Assembly: GCF_014204515.1 (NCBI RefSeq)
Contig: NZ_JACHLI010000030.1
Span: forward strand, 1-64,000
DNA: 64,000 nucleotides
Source: Pseudomonas nitroreducens
Lineage (GTDB): Bacteria; Pseudomonadota; Gammaproteobacteria; Pseudomonadales; Pseudomonadaceae
Direction of reading: 5' to 3'
The position numbers were made by a program, and so were the translations under genes. The notes beneath the pieces are model-generated. The model saw nothing but the letters and a program-made list of their open reading frames with translations. It searched no databases and was not told the origin of the DNA. Below, in pieces: positions 1 to 8,716 of the stretch; within the stretch, counting starts at the first letter, position 1, and each line of letters opens with the position of its first letter.

Positions 1-94
1 ACATAGTGGCGCGCCACCTCTAGCTTGAACTTCCCATCATGCCTTGCCATGTGGACCCCTCAGAGTTGGTGTCCAACATCTGGGGGTCAGTTCA
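1..94 (+). mobile_element. Possible right end of an IS3-family element (partial)
   Basis: Bases 82-94 read GGGGGTCAGTTCA, so the complement begins TGAACTGACCCCC. This resembles the TG...CA terminal repeats of IS3-family elements as I remember them. The second frame is open from the window edge to a stop at 26-28, but only eight residues are visible, too few to identify a transposase. The rest of the element and any target duplication lie outside the window, so this is a weak call. Confidence 0.3.
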
Positions 95-265
95 ATAGAG
101 GGGCTTTTTTCGTGCGCTGGCGCTGCCGTCTGTCTGCGGGCACGGAGCCAGTCGCACTGGCGCGTACTATGCAGAGATCCCCTCCTGGCGGCGCCCGGCG
201 GTTTCTGCGTTCATCGACAAGCCCCGTGGCGCCTGATCTGGAGACAAATCGGGGCGAACTGCACC

Positions 266-1279
266 ATGGCGAGGCGCCTGTTCTGGTTCCTGTTGCTCGT
301 TACCTTCAGTACCGCGAGTTGGGCGGCCCACGGCTGGAACGTGGGTTTTCACCGGTTGCAGGTGAGCGATCCGCTGGACCAGCAACCGATGAAGGCCATC
401 GCCTTCTACCCCACGCGTGCGCCCGAGCAGCCCCTGCACCTGGGCAACTTCATCCTCGACGTCGCCTACGAAGGCAAGACCGCCAATGGCCGCTTCCCGC
501 TGCTGGTCATGTCCCATGGCAACTACGGCACCCCGCTGGCCCATCGCGACCTGATCGAGGCTTTGGTGAGCAAGGGCTTCGTCGTGGTGACCCTGCTGCA
601 TCCGGGCGACAACCTGCATGACCACAGCCGGCTCGGCGCCCTGAGCAATCTCTACGGCCGGCCACTGCAGGTCTCGGAAACCATCAGCGCCGCGCTGCTC
701 GATCCGCGGGTGGCGGCCGTGGTCGATCCGCACAAGGTCGGCGTCATCGGCTACTCCGCCGGCGGCGAGACCGCGCTGATCCTGGCCGGCGCCCAGCCGC
801 GCCTGGATCGGCTGATCAGGTACTGCCAGCAACGCCCGGACGATCGCGACGCCTGCAGCGAGAAAGGTGAGGTGCGCGCCGACCGCAACGACCTGGTGCC
901 GATGGCCGATCCGCGCGTGGGTGCGCTGCTCCTGCTCGCTCCGCTGAGCCTGATGTACGGCGCCCACGAGCTGGAAGACGTGCACGTACCGGTGCTGCTC
1001 TATACCGGCAACGCCGACCACATCCTCGACTGGAAGAAGAATGCCGGCGCCCTGGCACGCAAGCTGCCGCAGCAACCGGACCTGCGCATCCTCGACGGGG
1101 CAGGGCACTTCGTGTTCATGGCGCCCTGTTCGGAGGAGGAGCAGGAAGCCACCCCGGACCTCTGCACCGATACCCAGGGCCTGGACCGCCAGGCCATCCA
1201 CCGCGACCTGGCGGCGTCGGCCGCGGAATTCTTCGATGTCAGCCTGGGCAGCGCGATGCTGCAGACCTCGGGACGCTGA
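266..1279 (+). CDS. Secreted alpha/beta hydrolase (dienelactone hydrolase / PAF-acetylhydrolase-like)
   Basis: A 337-residue protein with an N-terminal signal peptide (MARRLFWFLLLV..., likely cleaved after ASWAA), so it should act in the periplasm or outside. The nucleophile elbow is G-Y-S-A-G-G with Ser164. Asp251 in TGNADHILD and His281 in GAGHFVF complete a credible triad. The family includes predicted dienelactone hydrolases and PAF-acetylhydrolase-like esterases; the substrate cannot be told from sequence. The reading frame is open back to 44, but the ATG at 266 is chosen because it places the signal peptide at the N-terminus and the upstream residues look non-coding. It stands alone, with no obvious operon partner. 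Confidence 0.8.
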   Translation: MARRLFWFLLLVTFSTASWAAHGWNVGFHRLQVSDPLDQQPMKAIAFYPTRAPEQPLHLGNFILDVAYEGKTANGRFPLLVMSHGNYGTPLAHRDLIEALVSKGFVVVTLLHPGDNLHDHSRLGALSNLYGRPLQVSETISAALLDPRVAAVVDPHKVGVIGYSAGGETALILAGAQPRLDRLIRYCQQRPDDRDACSEKGEVRADRNDLVPMADPRVGALLLLAPLSLMYGAHELEDVHVPVLLYTGNADHILDWKKNAGALARKLPQQPDLRILDGAGHFVFMAPCSEEEQEATPDLCTDTQGLDRQAIHRDLAASAAEFFDVSLGSAMLQTSGR

Positions 1280-1407
1280 ATCCGCAACTGGGTGTATTCC
1301 CCTGGCACAGGTTCAAGGTCGTGCACGTTCCAGTGTGTGCGAATGGCCTTGGTGGGCAGCCCGCGCTGCTGGCGCGGACTGTCCTGCCGGATGCGGGCAT
1401 TGAGCGG

Positions 1408-2166
1408 TCAGAGGAACATGCCGCCCGAAGCCTCCACGCGCTGGCCATTGATCCAGCGGCCGCCGTCGGAGAGCAGGGCGGCGACCACGGCGCCGATGTC
1501 GTCCGGCAGGCCGACGCGGCCCAGGGCGGTGTTGGCGGCGATCTGCTGGTTCAACTGGGCATCGTCGCGCACGCGGCCGCCGCCGAAGTCGGTCTCGATG
1601 GCGCCGGGGGCGAGGATGTTCACCGCAATGCCGCGTGAACCCAGCTCCTTCGCCTGGTACTTGGTCAGGGTCTCCATGGCGCCCTTCATGGTTGCGTAGG
1701 CGGCATAGCCGGGCAGCGAGAAGCGCGTCAGGCCGCTGGAGACGTTGAGGATGCGGCCGCCATCGGCGATCAGCGGCAGCAGCTTCTGGGTCAGGAAGAA
1801 CGGGCCCTTGAGCTGGATGTTGAACAACTGGTCGAACATCTCCTCACTGGTCTCGGCGAAGCTGGCGTAGAGGCCGATGCCGGCGTTGTTCACCAGGAAG
1901 TCGAACTGCTGGCGGCCGAAGGTCTCGCCCAGGCGGGCGCGGATCTGCTCGGCGAAGGCGGCGAAGCTGGCGCTGTCGGCCACATCCAGTTGCAGCATCA
2001 CGGCGCGGCCGCCGTGCTGTTCGATTTCGGCGGCGACGGCGTGGGCCTCGTCAGCCTGGCTGCGGTAGGTGCCGATGATGTCGACGCCGGCAGCGGCGAG
2101 GTGCAGCGCGGCATTGCGGCCAAGGCCACGGCTGGCGCCGGTGATGAGAGCGATCTTGCGGGTCAT
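1408..2166 (-). CDS. Short-chain dehydrogenase/reductase (SDR)
   Basis: A 252-residue classical SDR, likely NAD(P)H-dependent and cytosolic. The N-terminal cofactor motif TGASRGLG is at about residues 9-16, NNAGIG follows in mid-protein, and the catalytic Ser and YxxxK are present (YAAYATMKGA). The C-terminus GGMFL is typical of the family. The start at 2166 (MTRKIALITG) is preferred over a longer frame because it places the Rossmann fold at the N-terminus. It is transcribed away from the LysR gene at 2297 across a 130-base intergenic region that carries an inverted repeat, so it is probably that regulator's target. The substrate is unknown. Confidence 0.85.
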   Translation of the reverse strand: MTRKIALITGASRGLGRNAALHLAAAGVDIIGTYRSQADEAHAVAAEIEQHGGRAVMLQLDVADSASFAAFAEQIRARLGETFGRQQFDFLVNNAGIGLYASFAETSEEMFDQLFNIQLKGPFFLTQKLLPLIADGGRILNVSSGLTRFSLPGYAAYATMKGAMETLTKYQAKELGSRGIAVNILAPGAIETDFGGGRVRDDAQLNQQIAANTALGRVGLPDDIGAVVAALLSDGGRWINGQRVEASGGMFL

Positions 2167-2216
2167 GGCGAAACTCCTGGGGTTGCTGGGAGAGTGGGTG
2201 GGAGTGAGGAAAAGCT

Positions 2217-2283
2217 TATTGTTCGATTGCTCGGTGATAAACCGGCAGAAATCGGAAATACTGGTCGGTACATCCGAACAATA
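2217..2283. promoter_or_regulatory. Inverted repeat between divergent SDR and LysR genes
   Basis: The 9-base arms TATTGTTCG (2217-2225) and CGAACAATA (2275-2283) are perfect inverted repeats, 49 bases apart. They sit in the divergent promoter region, the second ending 13 bases before the LysR start. Paired regulator sites of this sort are usual for LysR/SDR pairs; binding is inferred. Confidence 0.4.
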
Positions 2284-2296
2284 GGCAAGCCACCCC

Positions 2297-3220
2297 ATGA
2301 TCCGCCCCGACCTGCTGCGCACCTTTGTCCGCGTCACCGAGCTGGCCAGCTTCACCCAGGCCGGCGAGCAGCTCGGCCTGCCGCGCTCCACCGTCTCCGA
2401 GCACATCCAGGCGCTGGAGGAGCTGCTCGGCACGCGCCTGCTGCAACGTACGACGAGGCGCGTCACCGCGACCCAGGACGGGCTGGTGCTCTACGAACGC
2501 AGCAAGGACATGCTGGCCCAGCTGGACGAGTTGCAGGGGCTGTTCCGCCAGGATGACGAAGCCCTCGGCGGGCGCCTGCGGGTGGACATGCCGACGGTGA
2601 TGGCGCGCAAGCTGGTGATGCCGCGCCTGGGCGAGTTCCTCGCCCGCCACCCGGCGCTGGAGCTGGAAGTGAGTTGCACCGACCGCCGCGTCGACCTGGT
2701 GCGCGAGGGCTTCGATTGCGTGGTGCGGGTCGGGGCGGTGAACGATCCCTCGGTGGTGGCGCGCACTCTCGGGCAATTCCCCCAGGTGACTTGCGCCAGC
2801 CCGGCCTATCTCGCCGAGCACGGCACGCCGCAGACCCTCGACGACCTCGCCGGACACCAGCTGATCCACTACGTCAACGTGCTGGGCGCGCGGCCGCCGG
2901 GGTTCGAGTACCTGCACGACGGCGAAACGCGTTACCTGTCGATGGGCGGTGCGCTGTCGGTGAACAATGCCGAGGCCTACGAAAGCGCGGCCATGGGCGG
3001 GCTGGGGATCATCCAGGTGCCGATCCATGGCGTGCTCGATGACCTGGAAGCCGGGCGGCTGGTGGCGGTGCTCGAACACATCCCGCTGCCGCCCATGGAA
3101 ATCTCCCTGCTCTACGCCCACCGCCGCCTGCCGCAGCGGGTACGGGCGTTCATGCAGTGGCTGACGCAACTGCTGGGCGAGCCCGGTGTGCTGGGCACGC
3201 CCATGATTCCCAGGTCTTGA
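2297..3220 (+). CDS. LysR-family transcriptional regulator
   Basis: A 307-residue regulator with an N-terminal winged helix-turn-helix (residues about 1-60; STVSEHIQALEELLGTRLLQRTTR is the recognition and wing region, shown here only in part by position) followed by a periplasmic-binding-protein-like effector domain. It belongs to the LysR group with short N-termini that commonly sit next to SDR genes. It is divergent from the SDR at 1408-2166 and probably controls it. The downstream gene at 3231 converges with only 10 bases between the stops. The effector cannot be inferred. Confidence 0.88.
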   Translation: MIRPDLLRTFVRVTELASFTQAGEQLGLPRSTVSEHIQALEELLGTRLLQRTTRRVTATQDGLVLYERSKDMLAQLDELQGLFRQDDEALGGRLRVDMPTVMARKLVMPRLGEFLARHPALELEVSCTDRRVDLVREGFDCVVRVGAVNDPSVVARTLGQFPQVTCASPAYLAEHGTPQTLDDLAGHQLIHYVNVLGARPPGFEYLHDGETRYLSMGGALSVNNAEAYESAAMGGLGIIQVPIHGVLDDLEAGRLVAVLEHIPLPPMEISLLYAHRRLPQRVRAFMQWLTQLLGEPGVLGTPMIPRS

Positions 3221-3230
3221 CCGGCAGGCC

Positions 3231-3872
3231 CTAGCTGGCCCAGTCGGAATTCAGGATCACTTCGCAGAAGTTGCCGCGCACGAAGTCCGCATCCTTCATC
3301 GCCAGCACGTCGGCCTTGACGTTGCCGAAGGTGGTTTCCGGCTTGGCTTTGATGCCGTCGTAGAAGGCCTGCAGGATGTCCTGCTTGAACTGGCCGCCGC
3401 GCGGGTGGGCGGCGACCACGGCGTCGCGCTCGGCGTCGGGGAACTGCTGGTAGGCGATACCGAGGACGTCCATTTCCACGCCGGCGGTGACCAGGGCGAT
3501 CTCCGGCTTCATGTGCTGCGGGATGCCGGGGGTGGTGTGCAGGGCGATGGCGGTCCACACCGTGTCGATATCGCTTTCGGCGATGCCATGGCTGCGCAGG
3601 AATTCTGCAGCGCAGTCGGCGCCGTCCACCTCGAAACGTTCGCACTGACTGCAGTAGCGCGGCATCAGGCCCATGTCATGGAACATCGCGCCGGCGTAGA
3701 GCAGTTCGGCGTCGAACTTCAGGCCCTGGCGCGCACCGGTCAGCGCGCCCCAGTAGTAGACGCGGGAAGAGTGGTGGAAGAGCAGCGGGGTGGCGTTGTC
3801 GCGAACCATCTCGGTGATGGCCTTGGCGAGGTTGCTGTCGGGGACTTTGACGCCGTTCAGGTCGAGGCTCAT
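3231..3872 (-). CDS. HD-domain hydrolase, cyanamide hydratase-like
   Basis: A 213-residue metal-dependent HD-domain protein. The first metal ligand is His34 (HSSRVYYWG), the HD pair is His65-Asp66 (FHDMG), and a further conserved His lies in TAIALHTT. The HSxRVYYWG signature resembles fungal and bacterial cyanamide hydratase-like HD proteins more than the nucleotide phosphohydrolases. It is divergent from the Rieske oxygenase at 4162, 289 bases away, so it may process a small molecule in the same pathway, but that is inference. The start at 3872 is chosen because the frame upstream of it is non-conserved in character. Confidence 0.75.
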   Translation of the reverse strand: MSLDLNGVKVPDSNLAKAITEMVRDNATPLLFHHSSRVYYWGALTGARQGLKFDAELLYAGAMFHDMGLMPRYCSQCERFEVDGADCAAEFLRSHGIAESDIDTVWTAIALHTTPGIPQHMKPEIALVTAGVEMDVLGIAYQQFPDAERDAVVAAHPRGGQFKQDILQAFYDGIKAKPETTFGNVKADVLAMKDADFVRGNFCEVILNSDWAS

Positions 3873-4161
3873 GGCGGGCTCCAGGGCTGGATTCTCCAGG
3901 TGCGATGCGGGCTGCGTCGCGCTTACCCGTATTGGGAATCCGTAGCCTCCAGGCGACAACGAGGGCGAGGGAGCGAATCCGGACAGCCAGCGTTCGTTTG
4001 CTGCCAGGACCGCTCTGCCGACCGCTTCGGCTTGATGCGTGCGCCGGAAAAGTCGTCGTTTTTCATCAAGAGCCGCTAGCGGCGCCCCCCTAGATTTGTC
4101 CTCGAACCGAGCCGCCGGCCCACGAGCCGGCCACGCCAGAAGAAGCCGAGGAGAGTCGAGC

Positions 4162-5328
4162 ATGTCGTCCATCGAAAACCCGAAACTGCAGTCGTCCATC
4201 GACGGCTGGGACCGCCAGGACCCGGAACAGGCCTTCACCCTGCCATCGCGCTATTTCTACGACGAGGCGCTGTTCAAGGCCGAGCGCGACAACATCTTCC
4301 TGCGCTCCTGGCACGTCGCCGGGCACCTGAGCGAATTCGCCGAGATCGGCCAGTACGTGGTCTGCGACCTGTTCGACCAGAGCATCGTCATCGCCCGCAG
4401 CCGCGCCGGAGATATCCGCGCCTTCCACAACGTCTGCCAGCACCGTGGCAATCGGCTGCTGGAGGAGCGTCGCGGCAACACCGGCGGCATCGTGCGCTGC
4501 GCCTACCATTCCTGGTGCTATGAAATGGACGGCTCTCTGCGCAGTGCGCCGCGCTGTGAGCGCATCAAGAACTTCGACAAGGACGAATTCGCCATCCCGC
4601 AGGTGCGCCTGGAGGAGCTGGGCGGCTTCCTCTACTTCAACCTCGACCCCAACGCACCTTCGCTGGCCGAGTTGTTCCCCGGTGCGGATGCCGAGATGCA
4701 CCGGGTGTTCCCCAACCTGGCCGACATGCGCCTGATCGAAGAGGCCGACGTCATCGTCCCGGCCAACTGGAAGGTGATCATGGACAACTCCATCGAGGGC
4801 TATCACTTCAAGCTCTCCGGACCGTGCCATATCGACCTGGCCAGGCTGATCGACTTCAAGGGCTATCGCCTGAGCAAGCGCGACAACTGGTGGACCTACA
4901 TCGCCCCGGCCAACCTCGATGCAGGCGAGGCCTACGGGGTGAAACTGCGCGATGACCTTAACCCTGACGAGTGCTTCTTCAACATCGGCCTGTGGCCGAA
5001 CAACACCTTCTACACCTTCCCGTTCTCCGAGTTCCTCGGCACCTTCATCATGCTTCCGCTGGACGCCGAGCGTTCGCTGCTGCGCTTCGGCTACTACTCG
5101 GCGAACCCGCAGACCGCCGAGGTGAGCCAGGCCTGCATGCGCTGGATGAACGAGGAACTGGGGCCGGAGGACATCGCCCTCAACATCAGCGTGCAGAAGG
5201 GCCTGCACTCCCTGGGCTACGACCAGGGCCGCTACATGATCGACGCCGAGCGCAGCAACGAGAGCGAGCACCTGGTGCACCATTTCCACCGCCTGGTGTT
5301 CCAGGGCATCCACGGCGCGCAGCTCTGA
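4162..5328 (+). CDS. Rieske non-heme iron oxygenase, alpha subunit
   Basis: A 388-residue ring-hydroxylating-type oxygenase. The N-terminal Rieske domain binds a [2Fe-2S] cluster through Cys92, His94, Cys113 and His116 (CQH...CAYH). The C-terminal domain has the mononuclear iron site (DNSIEGYHFKLSGPCH, with two His and a carboxylate expected). Family members include aromatic dioxygenases and the quaternary-amine oxygenases such as glycine betaine demethylase. No reductase gene is nearby, so a partner elsewhere is needed. The ATG at 4162 follows GGAGAG at a good distance. It is co-directional with, and 9 bases before, the GMC dehydrogenase, so the two probably form an operon. Confidence 0.85.
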   Translation: MSSIENPKLQSSIDGWDRQDPEQAFTLPSRYFYDEALFKAERDNIFLRSWHVAGHLSEFAEIGQYVVCDLFDQSIVIARSRAGDIRAFHNVCQHRGNRLLEERRGNTGGIVRCAYHSWCYEMDGSLRSAPRCERIKNFDKDEFAIPQVRLEELGGFLYFNLDPNAPSLAELFPGADAEMHRVFPNLADMRLIEEADVIVPANWKVIMDNSIEGYHFKLSGPCHIDLARLIDFKGYRLSKRDNWWTYIAPANLDAGEAYGVKLRDDLNPDECFFNIGLWPNNTFYTFPFSEFLGTFIMLPLDAERSLLRFGYYSANPQTAEVSQACMRWMNEELGPEDIALNISVQKGLHSLGYDQGRYMIDAERSNESEHLVHHFHRLVFQGIHGAQL

Positions 5329-5337
5329 GGAATGGCC

Positions 5338-6990
5338 ATGGACTACGACTACGTCATCGTCGGCGCGGGCTCGGCCGGCTGCGTGCTGGCCAACCGCCTG
5401 GGCGCCGATCCGGCGGTACGCATCCTGCTGCTGGAGGCGGGGCCGGCGGACAGGAGCTGGACCATCGACATGCCCTCGGCGGTGGGCATGGTGGTCGGCG
5501 GCACACGCTTCAACTGGAGCTACAGCAGCGAGCCGGAGCCCTACCTGGACGGCCGGCGCATCGCCACGCCGCGTGGGCGTACGCTGGGCGGATCGTCCTC
5601 GATCAACGGCATGGTCTACATCCGTGGCCACGCCCGTGACTACGACGGCTGGGCGGCCCAGGGCTGCGAGGGCTGGGACTACCAGCAGGTGCTGCCGTAC
5701 TTCATCCGCTCGGAAAACCACGCCAATGGCGCCGACGACTATCACGGCGACGCCGGGCACCTGCACGTCACGCCGGGTGATATCGACACCCCGCTGTGCG
5801 CCGCATTCGTCGCGGCGGGCGAGGAAGCTGGCTATGGGCGCAGCAGTGACCTCAACGGCCAGCGCCAGGAAGGCTTCGGTCCGGTGGACCGCACCACGCG
5901 CCAGGGTCGACGCTGGAGCACCTCGCGCGGCTACCTGAGCGAGGCGCTCGGGCGCGGCAATGTCACGGTGGCGACCGACGCGCTGGCGCTGCGCATCCTC
6001 TTCGAGGGCGACCGCGCGGTGGGCGTGGAGTACGCGCAGAACGGCCAGCTGTGGACCGCCCGCGCCAGCCGCGAGGTGCTGCTGACGGCGGGCGCGATCA
6101 ACTCGCCGCACCTGCTGTTGCTCTCGGGCATCGGCCCGGTGGATGAGCTGCGCGCGCAGGGGATTGCGCTGAAGCACAATCTGCCCGGCGTCGGCCGGCG
6201 GCTCAACGACCACCCGGACAGCGTCGTGCAGTTCCGCTGCAAGGCGCCGGTGTCGATCTACCCCTGGACCCGCGCGCCGGGCAAGTGGTGGATCGGTGCG
6301 CGCTGGTTCGCCAGCCACGACGGGCTGGCGGCGAGCAACCATTTCGAGGCGGGCGCCTTCATCCGTTCCCGCGCCGGGGTCGAGCACCCGGACCTGCAAC
6401 TCACCTTCATGCCGCTGGCGGTGCAGCCGGGCAGCGTGGCGCCGGTGCCGGACCACGCCTTCCAGGTGCACATCGACCTGATGCGCCCCACCAGCCTGGG
6501 CAGCGTGACCCTGCGCAGCAGCGATGCACGGCAGGCGCCGCGCATCCTCTTCAACTACCTGCAGAGCGAACAGGATCGCGCCGACATGCGCGCCGGCGCG
6601 CGGCTGGTGCGCGAGCTGATGCAGCAGCCGGCCATGCGTGCCTTTGCCGGCGAGGAACTGACTCCCGGACCGCTGGCACGCAGCGATGCCGAGCTGGACG
6701 CCTGGGCGCGGCGGGTTACCGAAACCGGCTACCACGCCAGCGGCACCTGCAAGATGGGCCCGGCCAGTGACCCGGAGGCGGTGGTCGATGCGCAGCTGCG
6801 CGTGCATGGTCTGCAGGGGCTGCGCGTGGTGGATGCGTCGATCATGCCGAGCATCGTCAGCGGCAACACCAATGCGCCGACGGTGATGATCGCCGAGAAG
6901 GCCAGCGATATGATCCGTGGACTACCGCCGCTGCCGGCGGCCAATGTTCCGGTCTGGCTGCACCCGCAGTGGCAGAGCCGACAGCGCTGA
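5338..6990 (+). CDS. GMC-family FAD-dependent alcohol/choline dehydrogenase
   Basis: A 550-residue flavoprotein of the glucose-methanol-choline family. The FAD-binding GAGSAGC motif lies at about residues 8-14, the GMC signature GRTLGGSSSINGMVYIRG follows near residue 80, and the C-terminal active-site histidine is in TGYHASGTCKMG with the paired Asn in SGNTNAP. Members oxidise alcohols such as choline to aldehydes or acids. The start at 5338 is preferred because GAGG at 5327-5330 is then 7 bases upstream; an in-frame ATG at 5332 is too close. It lies 9 bases after the Rieske gene. The substrate is unknown, but a choline-like alcohol is plausible. Confidence 0.85.
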   Translation: MDYDYVIVGAGSAGCVLANRLGADPAVRILLLEAGPADRSWTIDMPSAVGMVVGGTRFNWSYSSEPEPYLDGRRIATPRGRTLGGSSSINGMVYIRGHARDYDGWAAQGCEGWDYQQVLPYFIRSENHANGADDYHGDAGHLHVTPGDIDTPLCAAFVAAGEEAGYGRSSDLNGQRQEGFGPVDRTTRQGRRWSTSRGYLSEALGRGNVTVATDALALRILFEGDRAVGVEYAQNGQLWTARASREVLLTAGAINSPHLLLLSGIGPVDELRAQGIALKHNLPGVGRRLNDHPDSVVQFRCKAPVSIYPWTRAPGKWWIGARWFASHDGLAASNHFEAGAFIRSRAGVEHPDLQLTFMPLAVQPGSVAPVPDHAFQVHIDLMRPTSLGSVTLRSSDARQAPRILFNYLQSEQDRADMRAGARLVRELMQQPAMRAFAGEELTPGPLARSDAELDAWARRVTETGYHASGTCKMGPASDPEAVVDAQLRVHGLQGLRVVDASIMPSIVSGNTNAPTVMIAEKASDMIRGLPPLPAANVPVWLHPQWQSRQR

Positions 6991-6999
6991 GGAGAGTCG

Positions 7000-8022
7000 A
7001 TGGCCAGTGTTGCACCGCCTTCCAGGTTTCGCCGCGAGCCCCTGCGTGTGGGCCTGTTGTTGCTGCCGTCGTTCCCCGGCCTGGGCCTCGCGGCCGTAGT
7101 CGAGCCGCTGGCCATCGCCAACTGGCTGGGCGGCGAGGCGCTGTTCCAGTGGCAGTTGCTGTCGCTGGACGGCGAACCGGTCACCGCCAGCAATGGCCTG
7201 ACCAGTACGGTTCATCAAGCCATCGACCTGGAGCGCGGCTGGGACGCCTGCTTCGTCATCGCCAGCTTCGACGTGCACAAGCACGCGCGTAATCGCGCGC
7301 TGAAAAGCTGGCTGCGCCGGCAGGCGGCGTTCGGCACCACGCTGGCCGGCATCGAGACCGGCACCGAGCTGCTGGCCGCCGCCGGGGTACTGGATGGTTT
7401 CCCGGCGGCGGTGCACTGGGACAACCTGCAGGGCTTCCAGGAGAGCTACCCGAAGGTCCAGGCGCGCGCCCAGCTCTATACCCTCGAACGGCAACGCCTG
7501 ACCTGCGCCGGGGCCAGTGCCATCCTCGACCTGATGCTGGGCTGGATCGCCCAGCGAGTGGACGCCGACCTGTCGCGGGAGATCGCCATGCACCTGCTCC
7601 TGGGCGAGACCCGCGAACCCGGCGCGCACCAGTTGCAGGGCCGGCAGAGCGACGCCCACGCCCATGGCGGCAAGGTGCGCCGGGCCATCGCGCTGATGGA
7701 GCAGGCGCTGGAAGAGACGCTGGAGTGCGACGCCATCGCCGCGCGCGTCGGCCTTTCGCGGCGCCAGCTGGAGCGGCAGTTCAAGCAGCACACCGGGCTG
7801 TCGCCGCTCAAGTACTACATCGTCCTGCGCCTGGGCCGCGCTCACAGCCTGCTGCAGCAGACGCGCCTGAGCGTGGCGCAGGTGGCGGCCAGCTCCGGGT
7901 TCGGTTCGCTGGAGCATTTCTCGCGCGCTTACCGAGCGCATTTCGGCTGTCCGCCCAGTGCTGACCGTACCCAGACCTACACGGCGCCGGTGATGCGCCA
8001 GCCGTTGGGGAGGGATTCCTGA
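7000..8022 (+). CDS. GlxA-family AraC transcriptional regulator
   Basis: A 340-residue regulator with an N-terminal class I glutamine amidotransferase/DJ-1-like domain (residues about 15-190, no enzymatic role expected) and a C-terminal AraC/XylS domain with two helix-turn-helix motifs (residues about 225-320; LSRRQLERQF and VAASSGFGSLEHFSRAYR). This architecture is shared with GbdR and CdhR, which control glycine betaine and carnitine catabolism in Pseudomonas. It starts 9 bases after the GMC dehydrogenase and follows GGAGAG, so it is likely in the same operon and regulates it, responding to a pathway substrate or intermediate. Confidence 0.85.
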   Translation: MASVAPPSRFRREPLRVGLLLLPSFPGLGLAAVVEPLAIANWLGGEALFQWQLLSLDGEPVTASNGLTSTVHQAIDLERGWDACFVIASFDVHKHARNRALKSWLRRQAAFGTTLAGIETGTELLAAAGVLDGFPAAVHWDNLQGFQESYPKVQARAQLYTLERQRLTCAGASAILDLMLGWIAQRVDADLSREIAMHLLLGETREPGAHQLQGRQSDAHAHGGKVRRAIALMEQALEETLECDAIAARVGLSRRQLERQFKQHTGLSPLKYYIVLRLGRAHSLLQQTRLSVAQVAASSGFGSLEHFSRAYRAHFGCPPSADRTQTYTAPVMRQPLGRDS

Positions 8023-8030
8023 CGGTTCGG

Positions 8031-8101
8031 GTAGGGCGGGTAATCCGGAGCGGGTTATCCGCCATGAAGGCGGATAACGCCTGCGGCGTTATGCGCCCTA
8101 C
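8031..8101. repeat. REP-like palindromic unit of the GTAGGGCG type
   Basis: The ends GTAGGGCG (8031-8038) and CGCCCTAC (8094-8101) are inverted repeats. Inside are the inner palindromes around GGATAACGC and GTTATCC. Related units occur at 42297-42365, 42470-42540, 49676-49752, 56250-56334, 56484-56558 and 60364-60437. Confidence 0.75.
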
Positions 8102-8136
8102 GGTCGGGATATCCGCTCCTGCACTCGCCGGGAGCT

Positions 8137-8160
8137 GTAGGAGCGAGCTTGCTCGCGAAC
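8137..8160. repeat. REP-like unit GTAGGAGCGAGC...
   Basis: A 24-base palindromic element with GAGCGAGC/GCTCGC arms, of the Pseudomonas type found between genes. The same unit recurs at 52206-52229 and, reversed with one change, at 56744-56767. Confidence 0.75.
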
Positions 8161-8315
8161 CTGCCCGGCTCGGAGCTTACCTGTAGGAGCATCCTGGCCT
8201 CAGGATCGGAGTTCCAGCGTCGCTTCGGCGTGCGCACGGACTTCTTGTTTCGCCCCCTCGGGCGACTCACTTTGGAAAGGCCCAAAGTAAGCAAAGGCCT
8301 TGCCCCTCCATCCGG

Positions 8316-8447
8316 TTTTTCGCCTAGGCGAAAAATTCCCTCGTTGAAGCGCAGTTTCAGGGGCACGCGCTGACGGGCCATCCCTGGCCCGACAGCGCTC
8401 TCGCGACATCCATGTCGCTCAACCCCTGAAACTGCACTTCAACGAGG
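8316..8447. repeat. Composite inverted repeat with 20-base perfect palindrome
   Basis: Bases 8316-8335 are a perfect 20-base palindrome (TTTTTCGCCTAGGCGAAAAA). Immediately after it, 8339-8363 and 8423-8447 are 25-base inverted arms matching at 24 positions, with a 59-base loop. Similar modules are, to my knowledge, scattered between Pseudomonas genes, but no other copy is in this window. Confidence 0.7.
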
Positions 8448-8500
8448 CCTCCTGAAAGGGGCATTCCGGAGTGCGCGGAGGTTTCTCTGGAAAACTCTTT

Positions 8501-8560
8501 AAAGCCAAAGCCAAAGCCAAAGCCAAAGCCAAAGCCAAAGCCAAAGCCAAAGCCAAAGCC
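8501..8560. repeat. Hexanucleotide microsatellite (AAAGCC)10
   Basis: Ten exact tandem copies of AAAGCC run from 8501 to 8560, followed by a degenerate AAACGC. It lies outside any credible gene. Such arrays change length by slippage and can serve as strain markers. Confidence 0.95.
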
Positions 8561-8625
8561 AAACGCAGTGCCGGGACGTGCCGGCCGCTCGGGCGAGATT
8601 CACTCTGGCGAACTATCCGGCCGCC

Positions 8626-8716
8626 GTAGGAGCGGACTCCGTCCGCGATCGATTCGCCCGAGCTTCATTCTGGAACGGAGTTGGGCCAGCTCATCGCGGA
8701 CGGAGTCCGCTCCTAC
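8626..8716. repeat. Inverted pair of GTAGGAGCGGACTCC... REP units
   Basis: Two copies of a 24-base element (8626-8649 forward, 8693-8716 reversed) face each other across 43 bases. Each is internally palindromic (GCGGACTCCGTCCGC). Related copies lie at 42256-42279, 42565-42583 and 52297-52320. Confidence 0.75.

Noticed and set aside
44..265. Upstream extension of the first hydrolase gene
   Set aside because: The extra 74 residues lack conserved features and would bury the signal peptide inside the protein.
4090..6807. Minus-strand frame of 905 codons
   Set aside because: It overlaps the Rieske and GMC genes on the other strand, which have complete motifs.
8501..8560. AAAGCC array as a CRISPR or coding repeat
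   Set aside because: The unit is only six bases with no spacers, and there is no open frame around it that looks like a gene.
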